DNA of 64,000 bases from Notolepis coatsorum (GCA_963971535.1 OZ020589.1:80502078-80566077); one strand, 5' to 3'; counted from the first letter of the stretch, positions 31,880 to 43,165 are shown. Translations and numbers: made by a program. Notes: generated by a model not told the origin, from the sequence alone.

Positions 31880-32770
31880 TGTATGTATATATTGTACTAC
31901 GGTCTGTGGGAGCTCCCCTGAAATTTCACTCACGGTCATATAAGAGTTTTAATGTAGACGGTTTTATTAATGAAATGTTGGGTATAAACTGGGAGGAGGT
32001 ATGTTGTGAGGATGACCCAGAGGTTGCACTGGACTTATTTATGTCAGAAACAAATCAGCCCCATGGATAGATAGTAGCTTTTAATGAATTTTAATGAATG
32101 AGAGAGACATACTGTAGCCAAAAAAGCATCAGTGTGTTCCAGTTCTGCAGATGACAGACAAAAGTACCGTTCCTTACGTAATCAAGTCACAAAGTTAAAT
32201 AAGGTGAGAAAAAGGGAATATTTTAAACCATGGTTATATGATGTGAGAAATGATGGTAAAAATCTATGGAATGTTTTAAATCAAATTATGGGTAGAAAAT
32301 CCAATGTCTGTACACCTTTTGTTGAGTCATATGGAATTGTCCTAACCAAACCATGTGATATTGCCAACCATTTTAATGATTTTTATGCAAGTAAGATATC
32401 TCAGCTCAGGCAGGGAATGCACATCTCAAACAATACAAAATCAAATGACATAATTAAGAATATCATAATGAAAGATAAAGGGTGTACATTTGATTTTCAA
32501 CAGGTTGAGGTTAGTGATATTGAAAGGTTACTCCAGGCTCTACCTGACAGCAAGTTAGCTGGCACAGACAACTTGGATAGTAAATTATTGAGAATTACTG
32601 CTACGATCATAGCAAGTCCAGTGTCATATTATTAATAGATGTATACAAGTGGGACTATGTCCAAAGATATGGAAGGAGGCTAAGGTTACTCCTTTACCCA
32701 AAGACTCCAAATCAGTTTTTAATGAGGGCAACTCCAGACCTAATATAGAAAATGTAATGTACATATACGT
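31880..32770 (+). pseudogene. L2-like LINE: endonuclease-RT linker and start of RT
   Basis: The frame reads SYKSFNVDGFINEMLGINWE and, after stops, the 32132-32635 ORF with YRSLRNQVTKLNKVRKREYF, LWNVLNQIMGRKSN and IERLLQALPDSKLAGTDNLD. This linker precedes RT in L2/CR1-related fish LINEs. RT motif 0 (CPKIWKEAKVTPLPKDSKS) lies inside the palindrome spacer, so the left arm plus spacer is the original orientation and the right arm is the inverted copy. Confidence 0.75.
32648..32770. other. 123-bp spacer at palindrome centre
   Basis: This is the only non-duplicated part. It continues the LINE frame of the left arm and stops abruptly at 32770. It is bordered on both sides by the self-complementary octamer TGTATACA (32640-32647 and 32771-32778). 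Confidence 0.95.
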
Positions 32771-34241
32771 TGTATACATCTATTAATAATATGACACTGG
32801 ACTTGCTATGATCGTAGCAGTAATTCTCAATAATTTACTATCCAAGTTGTCTGTGCCAGCTAACTTGCTGTCAGGTAGAGCCTGGAGTAACCTTTCAATA
32901 TCACTAACCTCAACCTGTTGAAAATCAAATGTACACCCTTTATCTTTCATTATGATATTCTTAATTATGTCATTTGATTTTGTATTGTTTGAGATGTGCA
33001 TTCCCTGCCTGAGCTGAGATATCTTACTTGCATAAAAATCATTAAAATGGTTGGCAATATCACATGGTTTGGTTAGGACAATTCCATATGACTCAACAAA
33101 AGGTGTACAGACATTGGATTTTCTACCCATAATTTGATTTAAAACATTCCATAGATTTTTACCATCATTTCTCACATCATATAACCATGGTTTAAAATAT
33201 TCCCTTTTTCTCACCTTATTTAACTTTGTGACTTGATTACGTAAGGAACGGTACTTTTGTCTGTCATCTGCAGAACTGGAACACACTGATGCTTTTTTGG
33301 CTACAGTATGTCTCTCTCATTCATTAAAATTCATTAAAAGCTACTATCTATCCATGGGGCTGATTTGTTTCTGACATAAATAAGTCCAGTGCAACCTCTG
33401 GGTCATCCTCACAACATACCTCCTCCCAGTTTATACCCAACATTTCATTAATAAAACCGTCTACATTAAAACTCTTATATGACCGTGAGTGAAATTTCAG
33501 GGGAGCTCCCACAGACCGTAGTACAATATATACATACATGAAACACATATAACACTGTACATAACAGAATATTTTAAATAAAGTGCATGATGAGTGGTAA
33601 CAGTGATTATCAAGTCCAGGTAAGTGCATGGTGCACGTGAGGGGACAGTCAATGAGCGTTTAACAGTCTGACTGCTTGGGGGAAAAAGCTGTTCTTAAAT
33701 CTTTAACTCTTGGCATGTATGGACCGGTATCTCCTCCCTGAGGGAAGGAGCTGAAAGAGGTGATGTGCTGGGTGAGACTGGTCCTTGATGATACACTTGG
33801 AGCGGTGGAGGCAGCGGGAGGTGAAGACGGAGGTGATGTTTGATAGAGGAGTCCCGACAATCCTGCCTGCCGCCTTCACCACCCTCTGTAGAGCCTCTTG
33901 CTCTGCCTTTGTGCAGCTGGATAACCACACAGACTTCACACAGACTGTCTGTACAATACTGCTGTAGGCCTATAATACTTATGTAAATAAGTAAGGCAAT
34001 TGAAATATATCTGCAGTACAGCTCAATACACACAATTGTTAAGGGGATGCAGACCAGAGAAAGACTTCCGTCTTGTTTACATCAGGGTCCCCCATTTTCA
34101 ATTCATCATAAATGTACAGTTCCCTCCCCCTTGTATATATTTACTGTATGTCACAAATGTAACAGTACTGCATGGTCTGCATCCCCTTAACAATTGTGTG
34201 TATTGAGCTGTACTGCATTCTGCAATCTGTTAATAAAGTTT

Positions 34242-34290
<49 letters not shown>

Positions 34291-34337
34291 CAATCAATCG
34301 GTCACTGTACCCATTCTGCAATCTGTTAATAAAGTTT

Positions 34338-34386
<49 letters not shown>

Positions 34387-34432
34387 CAATCAATCGGTCA
34401 CTGTACCCATTCTGCAATCTGTTAATAAAGTT

Positions 34433-34476
<44 letters not shown>

Positions 34477-34862
34477 GTCAGGTCACGTGTACCCATTCTA
34501 CAATCTGTTAATAAAGTTTTCAATCAATCAATCAATCTGTTAATAAAGTTTTCAATCAATCAATCAATCAATCAATGAATCAATGAATCAATCAATCAAT
34601 CAATCCCGCAGTGCAACGTGACCCAAATCATACGGCAATCTGTTAATAAAGTTTTCAATCAATCAATCAATCAATCCCGCAGTGCAACGTGCAACGTGAC
34701 ACAAAATCACGTCACCATAAAGTTTTCAATCAATCAATCAATCAATCCCGCAGTGCAACGTGCAAAAATCACGTCACCAAAATCAGCCAATGGAAGCGAG
34801 GGGTTGCTATGTGCGGTGCTTGTATGTGCGGGGCTTGTAAGCGCTGGTCTTCAGGTCTGCAG
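32771..34862 (-). repeat. Right arm of 2.1-kb palindrome
   Basis: Inverted copy of 30568-32647. All ORFs of the left arm recur on the minus strand with identical translations (for example 32783-33286 and 33348-33629). Length differences are confined to (TCAA)n tracts. Confidence 0.97.
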
Positions 34863-35724
34863 CTGGAAGCATCTCATTCAGTCAGCGGAGACCGCGGGTC
34901 TGTGTAGTGTACGTTTTGAGCCCAAATAATCCAAAACGAATCCAACGGAACAACATAATAAGCGAGCAGTCAGCGTGAGACCGCGGTTCACTCTTGTGTT
35001 GCAGCGCAGGGCAGTAGTGGCTCTACTACTGACAGGCTCAACCATACAGTATATATCTATGGGTTCAACATAGTGCTGCACTTCCTGGTTTAATAGCACA
35101 GTCTGGTGCGCAGAGATATATATCTGTATGTCATGCATGTCTTAAATGTCATGATTAGATTGGTTTAGAATGATTCGATTAGATTCTTATATCTGTATGT
35201 TGTGTATGTCATGAATTGAAAATGGGGGACCCTGATGTAAACAAGACGAAAGTCTTTCTCTGATCTGCATCCCCTTAACAATTGTGTGTATTGAGCCGTA
35301 GTGCTGTACCCATTCTGCAATCTGTTAATTAAAATGTTCAATCAATCAGTAAATATTTGTTATTTATTTTTGGTATAGTGCTTAACAAGCATAATTTAAT
35401 GTTGCCCAGTTGTGGCCTGTTGAGGGGCAATACATATCAAAAGTTCCAAAACATCTATTGTATTTGTATGATCCACTATATAAACATAGTAATTATAATA
35501 TCTACATACATGGCATTTGATTGGAGGCTAGTCTCACTTTGTCCCACAGCAACATTAAAATAGTTTAGATTTGTGTATGTTGTTTATGTAAAAAAATATA
35601 TATATATTGAAAGTAACGCAATATAATTTGTAACTGAGTAAGTAATTTAGTTACTTTTTGGAAGAAGTAACTAGTAACTGTAACTAGTTACTTTTTAAAA
35701 GTAACTTGCCCAACACTGTGACTG
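34863..35724 (+). other. Right flank inside the hAT-like unit
   Basis: It has no ORF. Another LINE 3' end of the same family lies at 35215-35350 (gaattgaaaatgggggaccc to ttcaatcaatcag). The terminal 110 bp are rich in (a/g)gtaact motifs typical of the unit's subterminal region. Confidence 0.5.
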
Positions 35725-35732
35725 GTTGTCAT

Positions 35733-35944
35733 ACAAAAATACAGAATACTTTTATATAAAATGCTTCTTTCTGTTTTGCTCCAGAGATTGTGCTAGATAA
35801 AAATAGATAAGTATAAAATAAGTATAGTAAGTATCTATGTTCTTATGGGATGAATGAGATAAAAAAAAATTATTGAAATTATTATTATTATTTAAAAAAA
35901 ATTGTAAATTTGTTTTGTATTTTATTTTTTTATTATTATATTAT
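35733..35944. other. Non-coding, resumed flank and poly-T tract
   Basis: It continues the sequence interrupted at 30198 and then runs into A/T-rich tracts that are the 3' tail side of the adjoining minus-strand L1. Confidence 0.5.
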
Positions 35945-37465
35945 TATTTTATTATTTTTTAAACAAACATATAAACAAACATGACAACACACGATAAGAT
36001 ATACAAGCATTAATTGTCAGGGCACATCCAATGAGATCACATTTTAGTTAGTTGTCTTATATACGATATACCCCTAATACCTGTTATCTAAAAAACCTAC
36101 ACACATATGCTCCAGCTCGAACCCACCCCCTCCCGGACCCCACCTTGAGAAGTACCTCCACTATCCCTCGCACCTAACCAGACACTACCATTATAAGCTA
36201 GCTTTTATTCTCTCCACCACTTCTAACCACATTGACATTTTGGATTCATTGAAACTCAGAATTCTTGCTGTAGATATTTCATGGTAAATTACATCGAGAT
36301 ATGTAAGACACCAAACTTTACGGCACATTTTTTCCGGTTGAAACCAGCGTGATGCGATCAGCTTTTTAGCTACTGTGATACCCGATAAAACCAATCTCTT
36401 TAGCTGTGGATTCACTGCAAACTCAAAAACATCATTCAATAGTAATACCGAGGGGTGTACAGGTATATTCCAAGATACGAGTTTTGATATTTGTTGGGTC
36501 ACATCTTTCCAGAATGCCTTAACTGGTGAGCAGTCCCAATACATGTGCATAAATGTCCCTTTGTCCCCATTTGTACATTGGGAGCATTTGGAGTCTTGTT
36601 TAAGCCCCATTCGGCACAGTCTTATAGGAGTCAAGTATGTCCTGTGAATATAGTTAAGATTGATTTGTTGATGATCCGGGTTCCTTGATGTAAGTCGGAC
36701 ATTTGCCCAGGCTCCTTGCCAATCAAAGTCATTTTCCAGGTCTGGTATATCCCTCCTCCAGACAGAGTCTAGTTGGAGGGTTTCATACGAGGACGTTAGT
36801 AATTGATGATAAAATTCTGAAACAAAACCTCTCGATGTCTCTCTTTCGTAGAAGAATTTGTGGTATCTGTGGTGTTCAATTGGTCTGTCTAATGGAACAC
36901 CGTGAGACTTCAAACATAGCTCTAACTGTTTGTAAAAAAGCCATGTGGACTTGGTGAGATGACATTTTTTGCGTATTTCTTTATCACTACAAAAACCCTG
37001 TTTGTTAAAAACATCCCCTAATGAGTGTATGCCTTGCTCTTCCCATATAGGGAATCTTATAGGTCGTTTTCCAATTAAGAGTGCATTGTTATTGAATAAG
37101 GGAGTATGATTGTGCCATTTTTGTGGGTTAGGATTTTTTTTTTGTGATTCACGCCATATCCGGATCGCATGAGTAATTATGGGGCAACATTTTCGTTCAC
37201 AGTGCTTGATTGGTAGTTTAGTGTATGCTATGTCCTTCAGTCTATGTGGGGCTACTATGTTTTCTTCTAATTTTCTCCAGGATACTAATGCTTGGGGGTC
37301 AAACCATGTTGTCAATGGACTTAATGTGTACGCCTTAAAATATAGGAAAAAATCTGGAAATGCCATGCCACCATCTGCTTTATTTCTCTGTGCGGTGGAT
37401 CTTTTTATACGTGGTGGTAATTTTTTTTTATTAATTTTGAGTTTATTTTCATACTGCGATAATGT
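35945..37465 (-). pseudogene. 5'-truncated L1/Tx1-like LINE, ORF2 C-terminus
   Basis: The minus-strand frame opens upstream of the 391-codon ATG ORF (37366-36191) with RIKRSTAQRNKADGG, the L1-type segment after RT. It ends with the C-terminal zinc knuckle CSQCTNGDKGTFMHMYWDC and a long helical tail to a stop at 36191. The 3' UTR (35945-36190) matches the fragment inserted in BEL gag (7410-7604). No RT or endonuclease remains because of 5' truncation near 37465, typical of incomplete target-primed reverse transcription. The remaining frame is uninterrupted over 390 codons, implying recent insertion. Confidence 0.85.
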
Positions 37466-37559
37466 GCTGTGTAATTAATTAATCTAATTAACGCGATAAA
37501 CTGACAGCCTTATATAAAATAGAAGTCAATACGTAGACAAAGTGTTCAGTATACAATGT

Positions 37560-37810
37560 ACAATGCAGAGTAGAAGTAACTGAGTTACAAAACAATATAC
37601 TATACAGTACAAAGCAGAAATGGGATGAGGTACAATTTAGGTACAATTTACAGTAAGGTGTAATGAGGTATGGGTTGTAGTGCAAATTCTTTACCAATAC
37701 ATATAAAGTGTGTTTAGGTGTTCTAAAGTGGGTAAAGTGGGTGCTGCAGTGAGTGTTATTGTCATTTAGCATTCTGATGGCCTGAGGATAGAAGCTTCTT
37801 AACGTTATAG
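37560..37810 (-). pseudogene. LINE C-terminal/3' UTR scrap
   Basis: On the minus strand, near 37800-37750, the reading resembles the FFPRAIRMLND ending of Rex1-type ORFs and then runs into 3' UTR-like sequence. It is short and broken. Confidence 0.45.
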
Positions 37811-38532
37811 CAACTTAACTTGTGTTCCGCGGCCGCTCAATATAGGTCTATATATTTTACGCGAGTCGGCCGTTCTGTCCCAGACATTAAACGTGACTCT
37901 GCGGCACAGTTTCCATTTGTGAGGAAAGGGGGGGGGGGTTATATTGATAACTTCACATTTATTTGGCTATTTGTTTCTTTATATCGCTTTATCCATAGGG
38001 CTGCTCTCGTTTCCAACTGTGTGTTGACAATCATGGTGTGATATCATCAGCTATATCTCAGAATATATTATTTATGCGCAAGTCGGCCATTTCTGTGCCA
38101 GACATTAACACAACAATCTGTTATAAATCACATTTAAAATGTCACAAATTTTATGAGCGAACAAATTTTGTTAGATTGGATTTAATGCAACCTAATGTCA
38201 TAATGAAGTAATTTAATCGACTACAGTTGACTACTGTTTTCAATGACAGCAACCTGGTAGCTGGATATGGATTTTGATGATACCTTGTGACCGGTAGACT
38301 ATAGAGCAGCTAGTCACAGCAGTAGCAATGACGTTAACATTACTTGACGATTCACTCGCCATTTTGCAGTGGTCGTTGCATAGTGTTTCATTGTACTTTA
38401 AAATTGTCTCCACTTGCGCACGGACCTTGCCATAAATAGTTTTGGTATTTCAATTTGGCTAAGGAGGCTGAGAGACTTTATTTTTTTGCTTTAGCAAGTC
38501 AGCAACGACGGGGGAGGGTTATGTTATCTACA
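37811..38532. other. Unassigned DNA with a 30-bp direct repeat
   Basis: A g(c)gcgagtcggccgttctgtcccagacattaa-like motif near 37860 recurs near 38077 with a few changes. There is a G-run (37926-37938). No ORF is supported. Confidence 0.4.
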
Positions 38533-38657
38533 GGTTATGTTAAAGTGGTATGTGGTCAAGTTATGCTGCTCTGATTAAAGGTTACGTTAAAGTGGTATGT
38601 GGTCCAGTTATGCTGCTCTGATTAAAGGTTATGTTAAAGTGGTATGTGGTCCAGTTA
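38533..38657 (+). repeat. 47-bp tandem repeat, broken by DIRS B
   Basis: Units start at 38533, 38580 and 38627 (ggtta(t/c)gttaaagtggtatg). The third unit breaks off at ggtccaGTT. The continuation of a unit (atgct.ctctgatta) lies across DIRS B at 42749-42766. Confidence 0.9.
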
Positions 38658-38667
38658 TATATGCCTC

Positions 38668-38815
38668 GCGTCTCGCTCTGCCTACTGAGATATATCATTA
38701 TCTCCAGCACCTAGTGTGCTCTGGGAAACAAAACAAATGCACCCACTTGCACGTGACCACGCCACTCCCATGCGTGCCTCTATATTACGCCGGAAGTGGT
38801 CACGCCTCACCCTTC
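38668..38815 (+). repeat. DIRS B left ITR
   Basis: Reverse complement of 42558-42705, paired coordinates summing to 81373. It begins gcgtctcgctctgcctac. Confidence 0.93.
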
Positions 38816-39424
38816 CTCATTCGTTTCCAAACGCGGAAGCAGCTCAGATGGACTTTTGAACTGGAACTTTGTATCAGGGGATACGACAGAGTATGTAGGG
38901 AAAAATTACGCAATGTTGGGCTTCCCCAGAAGTACGCCAGCCCCCAGATCCTTCTCGGCACGTCCACAGCACGGTGGTCCTATCCTGTGTTTTTTCCTCG
39001 CCGCTTGACAGCGGACCGATGGACTTCGCGCAACGCTTGGCGGTCGAGCCAAGTCGCGCTTGGGTAGGACCTGCGCTGGCAGGCGTTGGTACTGGCATGT
39101 GTAATACTGCTTGTTATCTCGTGAGACGACCGGGCGATGTATTGGCGCGGGGGTGCGGGATATTTGGATAAACGTGGTCATCATGACTCACTTTTGGATG
39201 TTTCTCCAAGTATCTTAGCGCGCGCAGCTGGTGCTAATGCTACAATGTTGGGGTGCCGTTCCCATGTACCCCGCCAGGGCTGTCTTTACTCTTCCCTCCT
39301 CTTAACCATTCATGCTGACGGTCAATCGGTGTCTAATGTTGGGGGTTTAGCGGAGGCTTATTTATCCTTTACATGGGTAGATGGGCTGACGACAGGGCTC
39401 AGGGCAGGTGTGCATTTTGTGAAT

Positions 39425-39565
39425 CTATGAATTGAAAATGTGGACCCTGATGTAGACAGGACTATCGTTTTCTCTGGTCTGCATCCCCTTAACAATTATG
39501 TGTATTGGGCTAGCCCATTCTGCAATATGTTAATAGAGTTTTCAGTTCATTCATTAATTTATCCC
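39425..39565 (+). mobile_element. LINE 3' end inserted in DIRS B
   Basis: It runs from gaattgaaaatgtggaccc through gcatccccttaacaatt to agagttttcagttcattcatt. It is the same 3' end family as in the palindrome and at 45235-45452, here with a short (ATTC)n tail. Confidence 0.8.
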
Positions 39566-40318
39566 GTCACGGGTGCACACCGCAGGGGAGGTTGTTGCAT
39601 GGCTACTAGTGGAGCAGTGCTTCACTAGTAATAGACTTTGGTCAGCAGCCGCCACTGGTGTTCCGTGCTTAGTGGAGCAGGTGGCATCGGCCCTTTGCCC
39701 TGATATGGTGGAACGATATCCTGCCGCGGTACAGAATTTAGCAGCAAACTAACAACATTGCTCAATTGGCTGCTTTTCTGTAAAAAAAATTGTCGGGTGG
39801 TGGGGCCTTAGGGCCAGCCGACGTTCAAAACCATCGCGCAAGGTTTTGAGGTTATTCAGTTTTTTGACCCAGCCGCAAGCTCTAACCGCAGGGAGGGCTA
39901 GGATGCTGTCAACGGTTGTTCACAGGCATCTTGGTTGGAGCAATCTCCCCTTGAGGAGGGGAGGGGTCTCCTCCTCAGGGCTCCCCTCTCTACAGGTGGA
40001 CCTTGGTCTGTCCACAGAGGCACGGGCGGTATTTGACCTGGGCTCCACACCGCCCCACACCGCCCAGCCAGAGGTGAGAGCACGGCCTCGCCAGCGGCTG
40101 CGGCGAGGCCCCCGGCCAGCGGCCATGTTTCCCCCGCCTGAGATACCCTGGACACAAAGAAAACAGGTGATCACAAGGCCGACAGCCTTGGCGGCCCGAG
40201 GGATCGGCTATATTAGATGGGCATGCCCTAAAAAAACGTTGCCATCTAGCTGTGTCTAGCACGCTCTCCTTTTACTCCCCCCCGCTACGGGACTCAGTGG
40301 AAGCTGCTGAAGGTTCCC

Positions 40319-41305
40319 ATGTCAGTACTGGGGGACCTCGCCCTCTGCGGGGGGGCCTGGGGCCCTCACCAGCAGGGTCCCCATGGGCAGCAGGCTGTCA
40401 CACGTCACAGTCTTCCCCGACGCCTCCCTCACGGGATGGGGGGGACGTGTCGGTCCAACGCAGTAGGGGGCAGCTGGCAGGACCATGCTGCCCGGTCTGC
40501 ACTACATTTCAATGTGTTAGAATTGAAGGCAGTCCTTCTGGTCCTCAAATGGTTCGGCCACCTTGTGGTGGGCAAGCATGTTTTGATCAGGACGGACAAC
40601 ACGACGTCAGCGTCGTATATCAACAGACGGGGAGGAGTCCGCTCCCCCCGTCTGCACCGGGCGGCAGTCAAGCTCTGGATATGGGCGTCTCTCAATCTGC
40701 GCAGTCTGAGGGCTCTCCACATCCCCGGCAGGGAGAATATGGGTGCAGATGTGATGTCGCGGGGCGGTCCTCACCCCGACGAGTGGGGACTACGTCCAGA
40801 CATAGTCAGACAGGTCTGGGACCGATTCGGGGAGACCACGGTGGAATTGTTTGCGAGCAGACAGTCCCACCAGTGCCCCTTGTGGTTCTCGGTCAGTCGG
40901 AAGGACAACCCCTCTCTGGTATCCGTGGCCGACCGGGATTCTGTACGCGTTCCCCCCCATACACCTGGTAGCTCAGCTGTTGGAGCGGGTACGTCGGGAG
41001 CGCAGGACTTTGATCCTGATCGCACTGGACCGGGTCACGGCTGTGTGGTTCCCGGTCCTGATTCAGCTCTTGGTGGCCCCGCCGTGGCCTGTTCCGTGGT
41101 CACCATGGGCCCTCTCTCAGGCACACAGGACGCTGTTTCTGCGTCCTGTTCTGGGGCAGCCATTGATGGTTTGGCTGCTGAAAGGGTGAATCTGGAGGGG
41201 ATGAGTCTTAACCCTACTGTGGTTAACACCATCCAGAACACGGATGCTCCATCCACTACCGCGGTTTACACTGGGAAGTGGCGTATGTTTTCAGGAGTGG
41301 TGTGA
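40319..41305 (+). pseudogene. DIRS B RNase H and spacer domain
   Basis: In the 328-codon frame, HFNVLELKAVLLVLKWF and VLIRTDNTTSASYINRRGG carry RNase H acidic residues, RALHIPGRENMGADVMSRG the last Asp, and TVELFASRQSHQCPLWFSV is the following segment found in DIRS polyproteins. The first RNase H Asp (TVFPDASLTGWGG near 40410-40450) is in another frame, so at least one frameshift precedes it. After about residue 230 the frame leaves the ancestral reading. The RT normally preceding this domain has been deleted. Confidence 0.78.
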
Positions 41306-42131
41306 GGTTGGGGGCCTGGACCCAGTGTCTTGCCCCCTGGACTCGGTTCTTTCCTTCCTCCAGTCTATCCTGAATAGGCTGTCGGCCTCGACAGTGAGGG
41401 TGTACGCCGCGGCTATATCCTCTTGTCACGTGGGCTTTGAGGGCGGTACGCTGTTCAGCCAGCCTCTCATGAAAGGTTTCCTGCTTGGCGCTCGGCGTCT
41501 CAAGCCTGTGGAACGTTTTCTGTCTCCGAGTTGGGACTTCCAACTGGTCCTGGGCCGGTTGTCGGAGGCCCCGTTTGAGCCTCTTGAGCAGGCGCCATTG
41601 GATCGGCTGTCTTTTAAGACCGCGTTCCTTTTGGCCATCACCTCCGCTAAGCACGTGGGTGAGCTGTGTGCTCTCTCGGTGCGGCCTGAGTGCCTGTCTA
41701 TTCGGGCCGATAGCGGTGCGACTCTGAGGCCTAATCCGGTCTTTGTGCCAAAGAATATCTGGAGCTCTTTTCGCTTCAGGGATATTGTGATTCAGGGGTT
41801 TCATCCTCCTCCTCACGCTAGTGGGTTGGAGTCGAGCCTTCACCTGTTGTGTCCTGTCCGTGCACTGAGGGTTTACCTTAGTCGCACGCAGGATCTCAGG
41901 GCTTCCGATCAACTGTTTGTTCGTTACAGTGGCCTTCGCGCGGGTAAGACGCTGTCCAAGCAGCGCCTGTCACATTGGTTGTGCGAGGGCATTGCCCTTT
42001 GCTACACGTTGGCTGGGCAGGTTCCCCCCGGGGGCATCAGGGCGCACTCCACTCGTGTTGTGGCGGCCTCTGCTGCCCTGTTGGGGGGGGCCTCGGTGGA
42101 GGACATCTGTACTGCGGCCTCCTGGTCCTAA
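41244..42131 (+). pseudogene. DIRS B tyrosine recombinase, catalytically dead
   Basis: A 295-codon open frame covers most of the domain: SASTVRVYAAAISSCH in the core-binding part, HSTRVVAASAALLGG with the HxxR box, and the GGASVEDICTAASWS segment. Two lesions are decisive. The catalytic Arg I position reads His (SAKHVGELCALSV, codon 41652-41654; DIRS A has Arg). A TAA at 42129-42131 ends the frame before the nucleophilic Tyr, which survives only in a shifted frame (FYLMDIL). The long frame is therefore not evidence of activity. Confidence 0.85.
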
Positions 42132-42416
42132 CAAAGTCCTTTCGTTAGGTTTTTACCTCATGGACATTCTGTCTCCCAGGCGGTCCTGAGGACCGGGACC
42201 TCTCCTGCATCCCGCCATCAGGTGGGCTAGCAGGAGTATGTGGGTATGGGCCGCGGGGTGCCTGGTTCCCCTTTTTTCGCACTTTGGTTAAAGTTGAACG
42301 CCTTCCCCCCTTCGTTAGGATGGGCGGGTGGACGGGACTCCCCTCCTCCCTGGCTGGGGCTTACAGGCCCTCAGGGGGTGCATTTGGCGTGGCCACGCGT
42401 CCGCTCTGCCCTTTAT

Positions 42417-42512
42417 CTCAGTAGGCAGAGTGAGACGCAAAGTCAGATGATATATAACGTAAGGTTATCCTATAACCCTAGTTATATGAATACTGGCTGA
42501 GTGTCTCGCTCT
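42417..42512 (+). other. DIRS B internal complementary region
   Basis: The left half complements the left terminus (gcagag...gagacgc). The right half (taaggttatcctataaccctag...) complements the right terminus at about 42690-42748. The halves meet at AACG, matching the GTT junction. Confidence 0.82.
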
Positions 42513-42557
42513 TCAGCGCCCTGATTGGATGTTTTCCGCGTATGGAATTCGAACTTG

Positions 42558-42705
42558 GAAGGGTGAGGCGTGACCACTTCCGGCGTAATATAGAGGCACG
42601 CATGGGAGTGGCATGGTCATGTGCAAGTGGGTGCATTTGTTTTGTTTCCCAGAGCACACTAGGTGCTGGAGATAATGATATATCTCAGTAGGCAGAGCGA
42701 GACGC
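42558..42705 (-). repeat. DIRS B right ITR
   Basis: Reverse complement of 38668-38815. It is followed by cagccagtattcatataac and the GTT junction. Confidence 0.93.
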
Positions 42706-42931
42706 TCAGCCAGTATTCATATAACTAGGGTTATATGATAACCTTACGTTATGCTCCTCTGATTACGTCCTCTTAACACTTTGAGTGCCAGCGACGTGTT
42801 ATGTCGTCATTTCATGCCCCCCGTTGAGTGCCGACGACGCGAATTGTCGTTTGATTTTTTTATTAGCGATCTGAATTCATATTTCATCAACCGAGTCTCC
42901 CGTTGGTACAGCAGCCCCTTTAGGAGCTCCG

Positions 42932-43165
42932 ATGAGAAAATACCGCCCCCTATCATCTATCCCTGTGTCACACAGCCACAGAACGAGATCTAGCATAGCA
43001 AACCTGCATCCTCCAAGGTGTAGAACAAAGATGGGACAGTGCTCATTTGCTCACAAAGGAGCACAGGAGTGGAATGAGTTGCCTTTGACCACCAAACAGA
43101 TCGTGAACCTGTATAGTTTCAAGGTGAACGTTAGGAAATGGCTCCTAGAAAATCTCCCAGAGTAA
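42932..43165 (+). pseudogene. LINE C-terminal fragment
   Basis: The 77-codon frame has the LINE terminal pattern: HSHRTRSS, GAQEWNELPLTTKQI and YSFKVNVRKWLLENLPE. This region follows RT in many fish non-LTR elements. Only the last exon-like part is present, followed by 3' UTR-like AT-rich DNA and a (GT)n tract (43365-43381). Confidence 0.6.

Larger units (their letters stand above)
30568..32647 (+). repeat. Left arm of 2.1-kb palindrome
   Basis: Reverse complement of 32771-34862. Coordinates pair with a constant sum of 65418 in the inner three quarters, and a 12-bp drift arises in the tetranucleotide tracts at the outer end. From outside inwards it holds minus-strand LINE 3' tails (30660-31200), a LINE 3' end (31300-31404), a Rex1-like C-terminus (31479-31760) and an L2-like LINE piece (31880-32647). 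Confidence 0.97.
30199..35724. mobile_element. hAT-like 5.5-kb unit enclosing a giant palindrome
   Basis: The left end CAGTGATGGGAATAACGG starts at 30199. The right end carries TTGCCCAACACTG plus six more bases (TGACTG), finishing at 35724. The 8-bp repeat gttgtcat flanks it exactly (30191-30198 and 35725-35732). Removing it restores a continuous repeat also seen at 19286-19380. An 8-bp TSD and CAG ends fit hAT-type transposition. No transposase is present; the interior is a mosaic of LINE pieces arranged as an inverted repeat. Confidence 0.75.
38658..42748 (+). mobile_element. DIRS element B, RT-deleted
   Basis: ITRs are at 38668-38815 and 42558-42705, the ICR at 42417-42512, and GTT is at both junctions (38655-38657 and 42749-42751 region). 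It contains a gag-region remnant, RNase H and recombinase, but the RT palm is missing between about 40260 and 40320. It is inserted in a 47-bp tandem array. Confidence 0.85.

Noticed and set aside
36375..36957. Plus-strand ORFs opposite the L1 fragment
   Set aside because: They are antisense shadows of the well-supported minus-strand ORF2 C-terminus.
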